The notes: generated from the sequence alone by a model not told the origin. A DNA stretch of 64,000 nt from Opitutia bacterium (GCA_016217595.1 JACRHS010000005.1:232888-296887); one strand, 5' to 3'; positions 30,923-40,334 are shown, counted from the stretch's first letter. Program-made: numbers and translations.

Positions 30923-32160
30923 AGGGAATCGACAATTTCCTTCGCTTTCCGGTCGTAGTCTTCCTTGGTGATGAGCCCCTGGTCGTAGAGGGATTTGAGC
31001 TTTTTCAGACGGCTTTCTGCATCTGCTGGCGGCGGTTTCGGCGAAGCCGACAAACCAGTCGGGATATCTGCTCCGGCTTTCGTCGCCTGGAAAAGCTCCG
31101 TGATTTCCGATTCCGACAACGCCCGATTGTAGATCCGCACTTCGTCGATTAATCCTTCGAAGGCCACGAACTCGTTGGTCCCATAGTCGACCACACTGTT
31201 GCCGATGCACAAATCCCAGCCTGTTTTCTTTAAGGTACCGGGTGTTTTCGCCTGGCGGGTTTTGACTTTGCCGTCGATCGAAACGCGCACGGTAACGCCG
31301 TCGTAGGTCATCGCCAAATGATGCCACTGGTTGTCCGCGATGGGTTGGTCCGCAATCAAACTGCCACACGCGGTCTCGAACGAAACCTTTCCACGACTCC
31401 CCGATCCTTTGTAGTCGCCAGCTAGGCTCACACAATAGCCGTTGCGCCAATCTTTATCCAATACGCGGTTCCAAAATCCATCGGTATCCGAGGCCTTGAC
31501 CCAAACTGAGATGGTGATGCGGTCCGGATTAAGCAGATCGCTGTTGGGCACGACCACCCGATCGCTCAGCCGAGCCAATTCGAAGGCGTAGGCCCCGCCA
31601 AACTTTCCGCCGGCAGTCCATTGTGCGCCGAAGACCTGCGCGTCATTTCCTGCGCCGCTGGCGTCGCGAACAACGCCGTTTTCGGCAGGCACATCGAAGG
31701 GGAAATAGAGCACCAATCCATTCGGGCCGGGTGCGCCGACGGACTTCTGGTTCGGCTGCGAGGGACCGGTCGTTTTTGTGCCGGGATTAAGCGTGTTGGT
31801 CTGCGCCGTATTCAGCGCCGCCGCGCTCTCGTACACGCCTTTCTGCACCAACTCCCGCACCTCTTTCGCCACGCGCTCCGACAGAGGAGTAAACGCCTCG
31901 GGGGCCGTGGCCGGCGTGTTCTTCAGCTCCTCAAGCAGAGCCGTGACAAACGCGGCGGTGTCGGGATCGGAGCTTTTCTCCAAAGCGGCCTTGGCGCGTT
32001 CGAGATTGCCCTGCCATTTTCCTTTGAGTTTGGCGGCTTGCGCCTCGGCTGTTGGCGGCGCCTTTTCCTGGGTTTTCTGAGCGGACAAATTCGGAGTGCC
32101 ATAGTCGAGCAGAAGAACGCCGACGACAGAAAGGACCAACGCGCGGATGCAGGGGTTCAT
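30919..32160 (-). CDS. Exported LamG-domain protein with C-terminal SHOCT-like motif
   Basis: This 413-residue protein has an N-terminal signal-like helix (IRALVLSVVGVLLLDYG). A charged helical region (about 30-130) and a Pro/Thr/Gln linker follow. A concanavalin-A-like LamG domain occupies about 150-355 (VLYFPFD, ISVWVKASD, NQWHHLAMTYDG, GLIDEVRIYNRALSESEI). The end, LKKLKSLYDQGLITKEDY, matches the SHOCT oligomerisation motif. LamG domains bind carbohydrates or proteins; no catalytic site is visible. The pairing of LamG with SHOCT is uncommon. It is downstream of the complex I operon, 95 bases after nuoN. Confidence 0.78.
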   Translation of the reverse strand: MNPCIRALVLSVVGVLLLDYGTPNLSAQKTQEKAPPTAEAQAAKLKGKWQGNLERAKAALEKSSDPDTAAFVTALLEELKNTPATAPEAFTPLSERVAKEVRELVQKGVYESAAALNTAQTNTLNPGTKTTGPSQPNQKSVGAPGPNGLVLYFPFDVPAENGVVRDASGAGNDAQVFGAQWTAGGKFGGAYAFELARLSDRVVVPNSDLLNPDRITISVWVKASDTDGFWNRVLDKDWRNGYCVSLAGDYKGSGSRGKVSFETACGSLIADQPIADNQWHHLAMTYDGVTVRVSIDGKVKTRQAKTPGTLKKTGWDLCIGNSVVDYGTNEFVAFEGLIDEVRIYNRALSESEITELFQATKAGADIPTGLSASPKPPPADAESRLKKLKSLYDQGLITKEDYDRKAKEIVDSL

Positions 32161-32255
32161 GCGGCGGAGAGGTTGAGAAAAAAATCCCGCAACGCAAAAA
32201 CATAGCTTCTCCCGCGCAGAGCCAAAACCCGCTGCGGCCGGCGATGTGCGCCGGT

Positions 32256-33680
32256 TTACAGTGAACGCGCGATGGCGTTGAGGACGGGGGCGGGCACGAG
32301 GCCGAGGGCGACGATGGCGGCGATCAAGGCGCCGCAGAGCAGGCGCGTCGGCCAGCAGAGCGCGATGGGCTCGGGCGCGACCGTCGTTTTCTCGCCGAAC
32401 ATCGCCTGCCGGACCACTTGCAGATAATAGTAGATCGCGATGGCCGAGTTGATCACGGCGACGATCACCAGCGCGTGATGGCGGCCGGTCCAGGCGGCGG
32501 TCAGCAAGCTGAGCTTGCCCATGAAGCCGACGAACAGCGGCATGCCCGCGAGGCCGAAAACGCCCACGAGCAGCGTCACCGCCAAGAGCGGCGAGCGGCG
32601 GTGCAATCCGGCGAGTTCCTCGATGGCGACGTTGGTGCCGTCGCGCGAGACGCGGGCGATGACCACGAAGCAAGCGAGCACCATCAGCATGTAGCCGACG
32701 ATGTAGAAAAGCGCGGCGGCGTAGCCGGCCTGCTGAAGCGTCACGATGCCGACGAGCGTGTAGCCGGCGTGCGCGATGCCGGAGAAGCCGAGCAGGCGCT
32801 TGAAATCTTTTTGGGCGAGCGCGATCAGGTTGCCGTAGCACATCGAGGCGATGGCCAGCCCGGTGAGGAGGAGCGCCACCGTCGGGTTATCGGGCGAGGC
32901 GAGGCTCACAAAACGCACCAGCACGGCGACCGCGCCGACTTTGGGTAGCGAGGCGATCAGGCCAGCGGTGACATTGGCGGCGCCTTGATAGACGTCGGGC
33001 GTCCAGAAATGGAAGGGGAAGATCGCGAGCTTGTAGTACAGTCCGCAGAACGCCATCGCGAGGCCGACAATCGCCAGCGGCGTGTGGATCACGGGACGGA
33101 GCGCCACCAGCATCTCGGGCAGATGCGTCGTGCCGGTGAGTCCGAAAAGATAACTCAGGCCGAAGAGCATGATGCCGTTGGCCGCGATGCCGAACATGAT
33201 GTACTTGATCGCCGACTCCATCTGCTGGCGCTGACCTTCGCGGGCGCGCCGCATCGGCACCAACAGGTACAGCGGGAAGGACGACAATTCGAGCGCGAGG
33301 ACGAGCGTGACGACATCGACGCAGCTCACCAGGAACAGGAGTCCGGTGACGCTGAGGCTGACAAAAAGTTGATACTCCGGGCGCAGGTCTTCGCGGATGT
33401 CCGCCAACCCGCCGCTGAGCAACGTCACCGCGAGATAGCCGACCGCGATGGCGAGCTTGAGCCATTGCGAGAACGCATCGACGCGGTAAGCGCCGTAAAA
33501 CAGCGTCGCCTCCTGGTGCAGGCTGAGCGCACTGGCGACGACCAACGCCAGCGCGACGAACAACGCCGTGGTGCGGGCGGTGGCGCCGCGCGCCGCGCCA
33601 AGGGTGACAACGAAGAGCCCGAGCGCGCCGGCCAGCAGCACCAGCTCCGGGAGAAAGGCCAGGAAGGGAAAAGAGGTCAT
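32256..33680 (-). CDS. nuoN: NADH-quinone oxidoreductase-like subunit N
   Basis: This 474-residue polytopic protein is an antiporter-type proton-translocating subunit of complex I. Family features are LALELSSFPLYLLVPMRR near residue 125, a lysine in LYYKLAIFPFHFWTPDVY (TM7 region), and KDFKRLLGFSGIAHAGY. It is the last gene of the operon and starts six bases after the stop of nuoM. It acts in the inner membrane next to NuoM and NuoK. Confidence 0.93.
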   Translation of the reverse strand: MTSFPFLAFLPELVLLAGALGLFVVTLGAARGATARTTALFVALALVVASALSLHQEATLFYGAYRVDAFSQWLKLAIAVGYLAVTLLSGGLADIREDLRPEYQLFVSLSVTGLLFLVSCVDVVTLVLALELSSFPLYLLVPMRRAREGQRQQMESAIKYIMFGIAANGIMLFGLSYLFGLTGTTHLPEMLVALRPVIHTPLAIVGLAMAFCGLYYKLAIFPFHFWTPDVYQGAANVTAGLIASLPKVGAVAVLVRFVSLASPDNPTVALLLTGLAIASMCYGNLIALAQKDFKRLLGFSGIAHAGYTLVGIVTLQQAGYAAALFYIVGYMLMVLACFVVIARVSRDGTNVAIEELAGLHRRSPLLAVTLLVGVFGLAGMPLFVGFMGKLSLLTAAWTGRHHALVIVAVINSAIAIYYYLQVVRQAMFGEKTTVAPEPIALCWPTRLLCGALIAAIVALGLVPAPVLNAIARSL

Positions 33681-33686
33681 GTCTGC

Positions 33687-35201
33687 TTACGGAAGGACGA
33701 CGGAAGCCTGCGCAGCGGCGGCGCTGGCTTGTTGGAGGAGGGTTTGCACGCTGGTCTGCATCACGTCCATCAACGGCTGCGGGTGCAGGCCGATCCAGAG
33801 CACGCCGATCAGCAGCGGCACGAGGGTGACGATCTCGCGGAAATTGAGATCCGCGTGGCCCGAGTGGTCGGGGTTCTGCGTGCCGCCGTAGGCCACGCGT
33901 TGCAACATGCGGAAGTTATACGCCGCCGAGGCGATCACGCCGGGCACCGCGCAGGCGATGACGATTTTCGAGATCTGGAAGCCGCCGGCCAGCACGAGGA
34001 ACTCGCCGATGAAGCTGTTGGTGCCGGGGAACGCCAGCGACGAGAGACAAAACACGCCGAGGAAACCCGCCAGCACCGGCAGGCGCTGGCCGAGTCCGGC
34101 GGCGAGGTTGAGGTCGCGCGAGTGGAGGCGTTCGTAGATCATGCCGACCATGATGAAGAGCGCGCCGGTGGTGATGCCGTGGTTGATCATCACGAGCGTG
34201 GCGCCTTCGACGCCGTGGGCGTTGAGCGCGAAAATGCCGAGTGTGGCGAAACCCATGTGGCCGACGCTGGAGTACGCCACGAGCTTCTTGAGGTCGGTCT
34301 GCGCCAGCGCGGCGAAACCGCCGTACAGGATCGCCACCACCGAGAGCCAGAGGATCGCCGGCGCGAAATAATGCGCGGCGTAGGGCGTGATCGGCAGCGA
34401 GAACCGCAGGAAGCCGTACGTGCCCATTTTCAGGAGAATGCTGGCGAGGATCACCGAGCCCGCCGTGGGCGCCTCGACGTGCGCCGCCGGCAACCACGTA
34501 TGGAAGGGGAACATCGGCACCTTGATCGCGAAGGAAATGAAGAAGGCCGCGAACACCCACAGCTGGAAGCCCGCCGTGAATTTCTGCCCCATCATGCCGG
34601 GGATGCTGAAGCTGCCGGTTTTGTAGGCGAGCGCCACCAGCGCCACGAGCAGGAAGACCGAGCCCGCCATCGTGTAGACGAAGAACTTGATCGACGCGTA
34701 AATCTTCCGCGGTCCGCCCCAGACGCCGATCAGCAACGCCATCGGGATGAGCATCGCCTCCCAGAACAGGAAGAAAAGGATGCCATCGAGCGCGCAGAAC
34801 ACGCCGATCATCGCCGACTCCATCACGAGCAGGCAGAGCATGAACTCCTTCAGGCGCGTCTTGATGTAGCTCCACGACGCCAGCACGCACAGCGGCGCGA
34901 TCAGCGTGGTGAGCAACACGAGCAACAGACTGATGCCGTCGAGCCCGAGCGCGTAGGCGATCTTCAGCCCGGAAATTTGGAACCACGCGACGTTTTCCTG
35001 GAATTGGAAACCCGCGAGCTTCGGGTTGAAGCCCGTCCAGAGTTGCAGCGACACGAGCGCGATGACGGTGGTGGCGAGGAGCGTCCACCAGCGCAGGGCG
35101 CGCTCGCTGCGCAACGCGGCGGCGACCGCGGCGCACGCCAGCGGACTGAAGATGAGCAGACTCAGCAGATGCGAGCTCTCGGAGGAGGAGGAAAGAGGCA
35201 T
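33687..35201 (-). CDS. nuoM: NADH-quinone oxidoreductase-like subunit M
   Basis: This 504-residue antiporter-type subunit has FLFWEAMLIPMALLIG with the conserved glutamate, and IKVPMFPFHTWLPAAHVEAPTAGS. DLKKLVAYSSVGHMGF is the third signature. All are diagnostic of NuoM. It should translocate one proton per cycle in the membrane arm. ATG 35201 is preferred, as upstream in-frame sequence overlaps the nuoL-like gene and is not hydrophobic. It sits 13 bases after the nuoL-like stop. Confidence 0.94.
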   Translation of the reverse strand: MPLSSSSESSHLLSLLIFSPLACAAVAAALRSERALRWWTLLATTVIALVSLQLWTGFNPKLAGFQFQENVAWFQISGLKIAYALGLDGISLLLVLLTTLIAPLCVLASWSYIKTRLKEFMLCLLVMESAMIGVFCALDGILFFLFWEAMLIPMALLIGVWGGPRKIYASIKFFVYTMAGSVFLLVALVALAYKTGSFSIPGMMGQKFTAGFQLWVFAAFFISFAIKVPMFPFHTWLPAAHVEAPTAGSVILASILLKMGTYGFLRFSLPITPYAAHYFAPAILWLSVVAILYGGFAALAQTDLKKLVAYSSVGHMGFATLGIFALNAHGVEGATLVMINHGITTGALFIMVGMIYERLHSRDLNLAAGLGQRLPVLAGFLGVFCLSSLAFPGTNSFIGEFLVLAGGFQISKIVIACAVPGVIASAAYNFRMLQRVAYGGTQNPDHSGHADLNFREIVTLVPLLIGVLWIGLHPQPLMDVMQTSVQTLLQQASAAAAQASVVLP

Positions 35202-35214
35202 TGCGGGAAACGCG

Positions 35215-37026
35215 TTAGAAAATGAAGAGGAAGGCGACGACCGCCGCGGCCACGACCGCGAAGGCCAGCGCAAGGTTTTCCTGCATCGCGCCGCGTTGGG
35301 CGCCCCGCAGCCAGCCGCCGATCCGCCGCACCGTGCCGGCAATGCCGTCAACCGCACCGTCGATGATGTGGTTGTCGAACTCGCCAACTTGTTGCGCCGA
35401 TTTCATCAACGGCCCGAGGCCGCCGATGCGGTAAATCTCGCCGACCAGGGTGTCCACGGCCTGCACGGGCTTGCGCGCCAGCCAGAGGACGCCGCGGCCG
35501 CCGACGCGGTAGAACCAGTCGAGATCGACGTTGGTGCCGGCGTGCGGCTCGATCTTGCGCAGCTTCACCATCACGAAAAACGCCGTGGCGGTGAAGAGCA
35601 GGATCTGGAGGCTCTCAGAAATGTGGCCGGCGTGGTACGGGTGGTACGCCTGCGCCTCGGCTTGATGCGGCAGGAGGTTGTAGAGCGCCGGCGTGTAGCA
35701 ACCGAGGAAAATGCAGAAGAACGCCGCGAGGCCCATCGCCACGAGCATGTTCCAGGGCGGATCGCCCGCGCGGTCGCGGACCTCGGCGGAGCACTTGTCT
35801 TTGCCGAACCAGACGAAATACGGAACCTTGAGGCCGTTGCAGTAGAACGTGCCGATCGACGCCAGCGTGAGCAGAAACGCCGCCCAATAGAGGTGCGGGT
35901 TGGCGAAGCCGGCGGAGACGATCATCGACTTGCTCACGAAGCCGCTGAAGAGCGGAAACGCCGAGATCGAGAGGCCGCCGATGAGCGTGAGGAGGAACGT
36001 CCACGGCATCTTTTTGTAGAGCCCGCCGAGTTGCGACATGCGCGTCTCGCCGGTCATGTGGAGCACCGCGCCGCCACCCATGAAGAGGAGGCCCTTGTAG
36101 AGAATGTGGGCAAACGCGTGGGCGCAAGCGCCGTTGATCGCGAGGGCGGTGCCGATGCCGACGCCCGCCACCATGTAGCCGACCTGGCTGACGATGTGGT
36201 AGGCGAAGAGCCGGCGAATATCGTTTTCGATGATCGCGTACACCACGCCGTAGAGCGACATGATGACGCCGAGCCACACGAGCAGCTCCATGCCGGCGAA
36301 GCCGCGGCAGAGCGCGTAGACGGCGGTCTTGGTGGTGAACGCGCTGAGGAAGACGGAGCCGTTGAACGTGCCGTTCGGGTACGCGTCGGGCAGCCAGGCG
36401 TGCAGCGGCGGCACGGCGGCGTTGAGGATGATGCCGACGAGAATCAGCAGACCGGCGGGAGTGTAGGCGGCCTCGCCGAGCGCCTCGAAGCGGATGTGCG
36501 CGATGCCGCGTTCGTGCATCCAGAGCATGATGCCCGCGAGCAGCGACAAGCCGCCCGCGACGTGGACGAGCAGGTAACGGAAACCCGCCGCAGTCGATTC
36601 GGGCCGGCGGCGGAACCAGATCAGGAACACCGACGAGAACGCCATGAGCTCCCAAAACAGGAAGAGCGTGAGCAGATCGCCGGCGAAGATCGCGCCGAGC
36701 GAACCGGAGACGTACACCCACGCGGCGCTGTGTTGCGCGTCCTCCTCGACGTGCATCCCGTAGAGCGTGCCGATGCAGCACATGCCGCTCATGATGACGG
36801 CGAACACGAGGCTCAGTGCGTCGACCCGCCCGAAGACGAGCTGCCAGTTGAGGAACTGCACCACGCCATGGTCGCCCGACGGCGTGCCGAGCATTTGCAG
36901 CACGACGGCAAACGTCAGCAGCGGGACGGCCAGCAGGAAGGGTTTCTTGAACGCTTTCGGGATCAGCGGCAGCAAAAGCGCGCCGCCGATCAGGAGCAGC
37001 GAAGGATGAATCCAGAGCTCACTCAT
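35215..37026 (-). CDS. NuoL-like antiporter-type subunit with C-terminal lateral-helix-like extension
   Basis: This 603-residue protein has the family core (FLFWELMAFSSVFLIW, VPPLHAWLPDAYPNGT, NDIRRLFAYHIVSQVGYM) closest to NuoL/MrpD-type proteins. After about residue 480 it has a long extension. Its end (DNHIIDGAVDGIAGTVRR, then a final hydrophobic helix) resembles the end of NuoL, which carries the lateral helix along the membrane arm. It most likely takes the distal NuoL position. MrpD or HyfB would be alternative names; the operon context favours complex I. Confidence 0.8.
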   Translation of the reverse strand: MSELWIHPSLLLIGGALLLPLIPKAFKKPFLLAVPLLTFAVVLQMLGTPSGDHGVVQFLNWQLVFGRVDALSLVFAVIMSGMCCIGTLYGMHVEEDAQHSAAWVYVSGSLGAIFAGDLLTLFLFWELMAFSSVFLIWFRRRPESTAAGFRYLLVHVAGGLSLLAGIMLWMHERGIAHIRFEALGEAAYTPAGLLILVGIILNAAVPPLHAWLPDAYPNGTFNGSVFLSAFTTKTAVYALCRGFAGMELLVWLGVIMSLYGVVYAIIENDIRRLFAYHIVSQVGYMVAGVGIGTALAINGACAHAFAHILYKGLLFMGGGAVLHMTGETRMSQLGGLYKKMPWTFLLTLIGGLSISAFPLFSGFVSKSMIVSAGFANPHLYWAAFLLTLASIGTFYCNGLKVPYFVWFGKDKCSAEVRDRAGDPPWNMLVAMGLAAFFCIFLGCYTPALYNLLPHQAEAQAYHPYHAGHISESLQILLFTATAFFVMVKLRKIEPHAGTNVDLDWFYRVGGRGVLWLARKPVQAVDTLVGEIYRIGGLGPLMKSAQQVGEFDNHIIDGAVDGIAGTVRRIGGWLRGAQRGAMQENLALAFAVVAAAVVAFLFIF

Positions 37027-37318
37027 CGTAGAAATTCTCCTCCTTGGAAACGAACACGTGCCCGATGGTCTTGGAAACTACCACCAACAGCACGCAGCCG
37101 AGAAAACCGAATAGCGTCCAGAAAACCGGCACGGTTTCCGCAATGTGATAAAACGCCGCCCAGAAGCCGGTGGCGTGCTCGGCCGCCGCGGCGTGGCCGT
37201 GGCCGCTCAGCAGCCGCCAGGCGTCGGCCGCCACGACCAACACCAGCACCGCGTAGCAACCGAGCAGCACGCTCTTCAGGTTGCGGCGGAGAGTTTCGAT
37301 GAGGTTCAGCAGGTTCAT
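37019..37318 (-). CDS. Small two-helix membrane protein of the complex I operon
   Basis: This 99-residue protein of unknown family has two membrane helices (about 17-36 and 62-84) separated by a short His/Ala-rich loop (SGHGHAAAAEHA). The C-terminus is acidic (KEENFYDE). Its ATG overlaps the upstream MrpD-like stop and its stop overlaps the NuoL-like start, so it is made with two antiporter-type subunits. It may be a linker or accessory subunit between them. The gene is clearly expressed in context; the role is inference. Confidence 0.7.
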   Translation of the reverse strand: MNLLNLIETLRRNLKSVLLGCYAVLVLVVAADAWRLLSGHGHAAAAEHATGFWAAFYHIAETVPVFWTLFGFLGCVLLVVVSKTIGHVFVSKEENFYDE

Positions 37319-38853
37319 GGCAGGACAGCCGAGGCAAATTGCATGAAGAAGTCGGGATAAACGCCGATGGCCACGGAGAGCACGGCGGTGATGCAGAGCG
37401 GAATGAGCATCGCGAGCGAAGCCTCGCCGTGGTGCTCAGGATGCGCGTGTTCGTGGCTGTGCCCGTGGCCGTGGCTATGATGCGCCTCGGCGGGCGCGGC
37501 GGATGGCGCCGGCGGTTTACCGAAGAACGCGTGGTAGACGACCGGCGCGAAATAGGCGGCGTTGAGCAACGAGCTGCCGATGAGCACCGCCAGGATGACG
37601 TACGAACCGGCATCGAGCGAACCGACGAGCATGTAGAGCTTGGACGTGAAGCCCGCGACCGGCGGCACGCCGATCATGCTGAGCGCCGCGAGCGCGAAGG
37701 CGGCGAACGTCCACGGCATCTGCCGGCCGAGCCCGCCCATCTCGGAGATGTTTTTCTTGTGCGTCGTCACGTAGATCGCGCCGGCGCAGAAGAAGAGCGT
37801 GATCTTGGAGAACGCGTGCGCCGCGATGTGGAAGAGACCGCCGGAGACGCCGATCGGACTGAGCAGCGCCACGCCGAGGATCACGTACGAGAGCTGGCTC
37901 ACCGTCGAGTAGGCGAGCCGCGCCTTCAGGTTGTCCTTCGAGAGCGCGATGACCGAGCCGACCAGGATCGTGATGGAAACGAAGAGCGCGGTCGGCAGTC
38001 CGAGGTGGAGTTTATCCATCAGATCGACGCCGAAGATGTAGAGCATCACGCGCACGGTGGAGAACACGCCGACCTTCACGACCGCGACGGCGTGGAGGAG
38101 CGCGCTGACCGGTGTCGGCGCCACCATCGCGCTCGGCAGCCAGTTGTGCAGCGGCATGATGCCGTTCTTGGCGAAGCCGAGGATGCAGCAGATGTAGAGG
38201 ATCGTGATCAGGCCGTTGTGGACGCCGGCGGGGATGATGCCGGTGTGGGCGTTGCCTGCGAAGTCGAGCGTGCCGGAGAGCACGTAGATCAGCACCATCG
38301 CCGGGAGGATGAGGCCCTTCGCCGTCGTGGTGAGGTAAACCATGTACTTCTTCGCGCCCTCGTAACCTTCGTCGTCCTGGTGGTGGGCGACGAGCGGATA
38401 GGTCGTCACGCTCACGATCTCGTAGAAGAGATACAGCGTGAGCAGATTGTCGGAGAACGCGCACCCGATGGCGCCGAAGAGCGCGAGGGCGAAGCAGGTG
38501 TTGAACCGCGTCTGCGCGTGCTCCTCCAGACCGCGCATGTAGCCGGCGGCGTAGAACACGGTGAGCACCCACAGGAACGACGCGGCGACGGCGAATACCA
38601 TCGAGAGCGCGTCGGCGCGAAGCGAGAAGCTCAGGCCCGGCAGCAGCTGGAACAGCGTGAAGTGCAGCGTCTGCCCGGCGCTCACGGCCGAGATCATCGA
38701 GAAGACGAGGCCGAACAGCGTGGCCGCGGCGATGAACGAGCAGGCTTCGCGGAGATTGGGTTTCTTGCCCGTCGCCATCACCAGCCCGGCGCCGACGAGC
38801 GGCGCGAGCACGGCTAACAGGAGGCGGGAGTCTTCGACAATGTGTGGCGCCAT
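37315..38853 (-). CDS. MrpD-like fourth antiporter-type subunit with His-rich loop
   Basis: This 512-residue polytopic protein has MrpD/NuoM-like signatures: LYLFYEIVSVTTYPLVAHHQDDEGY, KNGIMPLHNWLPSAMVAPTPVSALLHAVAVVK (read in two parts), and DNLKARLAYSTVSQLSYV. A hydrophilic loop near residues 454-475 is packed with histidines (HHSHGHGHSHEHAH), possibly metal-binding. It comes after nuoK, where nuoL normally lies, but a NuoL-like gene follows as well. The operon therefore holds four such subunits. Confidence 0.82.
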   Translation of the reverse strand: MAPHIVEDSRLLLAVLAPLVGAGLVMATGKKPNLREACSFIAAATLFGLVFSMISAVSAGQTLHFTLFQLLPGLSFSLRADALSMVFAVAASFLWVLTVFYAAGYMRGLEEHAQTRFNTCFALALFGAIGCAFSDNLLTLYLFYEIVSVTTYPLVAHHQDDEGYEGAKKYMVYLTTTAKGLILPAMVLIYVLSGTLDFAGNAHTGIIPAGVHNGLITILYICCILGFAKNGIMPLHNWLPSAMVAPTPVSALLHAVAVVKVGVFSTVRVMLYIFGVDLMDKLHLGLPTALFVSITILVGSVIALSKDNLKARLAYSTVSQLSYVILGVALLSPIGVSGGLFHIAAHAFSKITLFFCAGAIYVTTHKKNISEMGGLGRQMPWTFAAFALAALSMIGVPPVAGFTSKLYMLVGSLDAGSYVILAVLIGSSLLNAAYFAPVVYHAFFGKPPAPSAAPAEAHHSHGHGHSHEHAHPEHHGEASLAMLIPLCITAVLSVAIGVYPDFFMQFASAVLP

Positions 38854-38857
38854 GGAG

Positions 38858-39187
38858 CTAGCCCTTCAGTTCGGAGAGCTCCGTGGAATGGATGGAGCGG
38901 TAGTTGCGGTACACGGCGAGGATGATGCTCAACGCGATCGCGACTTCCGCGGCGGCGAGCCCCAGGATGAACAACACGAAAATCTGGCCCACCGCCGGGT
39001 TGGGCGCGGCAAAGCGGTTTAGCGCCATGCAATTCAGCGCCGCAGCGGCGAAGATCAGCTCGCCGGCGATGAGCATGCCGATGAGCGTGCGCCGCCGGAT
39101 GAGGCCGAAGATGCCCGTCGCCAGCAGAAACGCGGCGAGGATCAAATAGGTGCCGACCTGGTGATGCAGTTGGAGCAACGCGTTCAT
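38858..39187 (-). CDS. nuoK: NADH-quinone oxidoreductase-like subunit K
   Basis: This 109-residue, three-helix membrane subunit has GLIRRRTLIGMLIAGELIF with the conserved glutamate of the proton path, and LGLAAAEVAIALSIILAVYR. It contributes to the fourth proton channel near the quinone module. ATG 39187 overlaps the nuoJ stop as ATGA, and the MrpD-like start lies four bases after its stop. Confidence 0.95.
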   Translation of the reverse strand: MNALLQLHHQVGTYLILAAFLLATGIFGLIRRRTLIGMLIAGELIFAAAALNCMALNRFAAPNPAVGQIFVLFILGLAAAEVAIALSIILAVYRNYRSIHSTELSELKG

Positions 39188-39741
39188 TCTTTGTCCCTCC
39201 CGCCCCGCGCGATGGCCAGCGCGCCGAGGATGGCGACGAGCAACACGAGCGAGATCAGTTCAAAAGCCAGACTGTAGGTGGAGAGCAGGGATTCGCCGAG
39301 CGCCTCGACCTTCCATGCCGCATCGGCCGCGGCCGCCTTGGGCCACGCCGTATCGAGGCCGACCCGGGAGACGCCGGCGAAGATCGCCGCGGTCACCACG
39401 GCCGCCAGCAGGAGCCCAAAGACCGGATACGGCTTGCGCTGCTCGCGCGCCGAGAGCGGCTCGTCGGGTTCGGAGAGCATGACGCCGAAGACGATCACCA
39501 CGCACACCGCGCCGACGTAGATCAGGATCTGCATCAACGCGAGGAACGGGCTGTTCAGGTAATAGTAGAGCCCGGCAATGCCGATGCTGCACAGGGCGAG
39601 GCCGCTCACGCCACGGATGATGCGCTTGGCGCAGGCCGCGATGAGCGCGCCGGCCACCGTGGCGGCGACGAAGAAGAGAAAGATCCCGGCGATGAGATAA
39701 TCCGCGAACGGGAAAGCGGGGGCGACAGCGAGAACGTTCAT
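39184..39741 (-). CDS. nuoJ: NADH-quinone oxidoreductase-like subunit J
   Basis: This 185-residue membrane subunit has the TM3 signature LNSPFLALMQILIYVGAVCVVIVFGVM, cited here in its two halves LNSPFLALMQ and ILIYVGAVCVVIVFGVM, which contains the pi-bulge region important for coupling in complex I. It has five predicted helices and a charged tail. It overlaps nuoI and nuoK by four bases on each side. Confidence 0.93.
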   Translation of the reverse strand: MNVLAVAPAFPFADYLIAGIFLFFVAATVAGALIAACAKRIIRGVSGLALCSIGIAGLYYYLNSPFLALMQILIYVGAVCVVIVFGVMLSEPDEPLSAREQRKPYPVFGLLLAAVVTAAIFAGVSRVGLDTAWPKAAAADAAWKVEALGESLLSTYSLAFELISLVLLVAILGALAIARGGRDKE

Positions 39742-40334
39742 GAACTTTTTGGAGCCTCCGGAGTCGGTTGCGCGGCGGGCGCCGGTTGGGCGGCGGGAGT
39801 CACCGCGGGTGCCGGCGCACTGGCGGCGGGTGCGGCCGGTGCGGCTGGCGCCGCGGCGGGTTTCGGTGGCGGCGGCGTCCAGTTTTTCTGTTTCTCTGCG
39901 AGTTGTTGCACGAGGTCCATGTTGTCGAATTCGGCGCGCGAGGTGCCGACGACGTTATAGACTTTCGAGAATTGGAGAGCATCGAACGGGCAGGCCTCGA
40001 TGCACGAGCCGCAGAGGCTGCACGTGGTGAAGTTGAGTTTGTAGTCGGTGACCGACTTGGTCTTCGCGCCATCGAGCTTCGCGCCGCTGACGTTGATGCA
40101 CTCGCTGGGGCAGGCGCGTTCGCAGAGCGAGCAGGCGGTGCAGCGGGATTTGCCGGTCTCGGGGTCGAGGATGAGTTCGATGTGCCCGCGGAAGCGTTCG
40201 GGCATTTTCAGCGTCTGGCGCGGATAGTGGACGGTGATCCGGGGCCGGAAGAACTGGCCCAGCGTGATCCACAGCCCCGTGAGCAGGCTCCAAAAACCAG
40301 TGCAGACTTCCTTGATCGCAGCGAAAAGTCTCAT
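39738..40334 (-). CDS. nuoI: NADH-quinone oxidoreductase-like subunit I with Pro/Ala tail
   Basis: This 198-residue peripheral subunit has two [4Fe-4S] motifs, Cys65-x2-Cys68-x2-Cys71-x3-Cys75 and Cys105-x2-Cys108-x2-Cys111-x3-Cys115. It relays electrons to the NuoB cluster. From about residue 153 a Pro/Ala/Gln-rich tail of 45 residues is added to the normal core. An analogous though shorter tail ends the EchF protein of the second operon. Without NuoG or NuoF nearby, ferredoxin is the likely donor, which is inference. Confidence 0.94.
   Translation of the reverse strand: MRLFAAIKEVCTGFWSLLTGLWITLGQFFRPRITVHYPRQTLKMPERFRGHIELILDPETGKSRCTACSLCERACPSECINVSGAKLDGAKTKSVTDYKLNFTTCSLCGSCIEACPFDALQFSKVYNVVGTSRAEFDNMDLVQQLAEKQKNWTPPPPKPAAAPAAPAAPAASAPAPAVTPAAQPAPAAQPTPEAPKSS

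Noticed and set aside
32985..37302. Two plus-strand frames of about 750 codons opposite nuoN, nuoM and nuoL-like genes
   Set aside because: Highly charged antisense sequence of transmembrane genes; no protein family resemblance.
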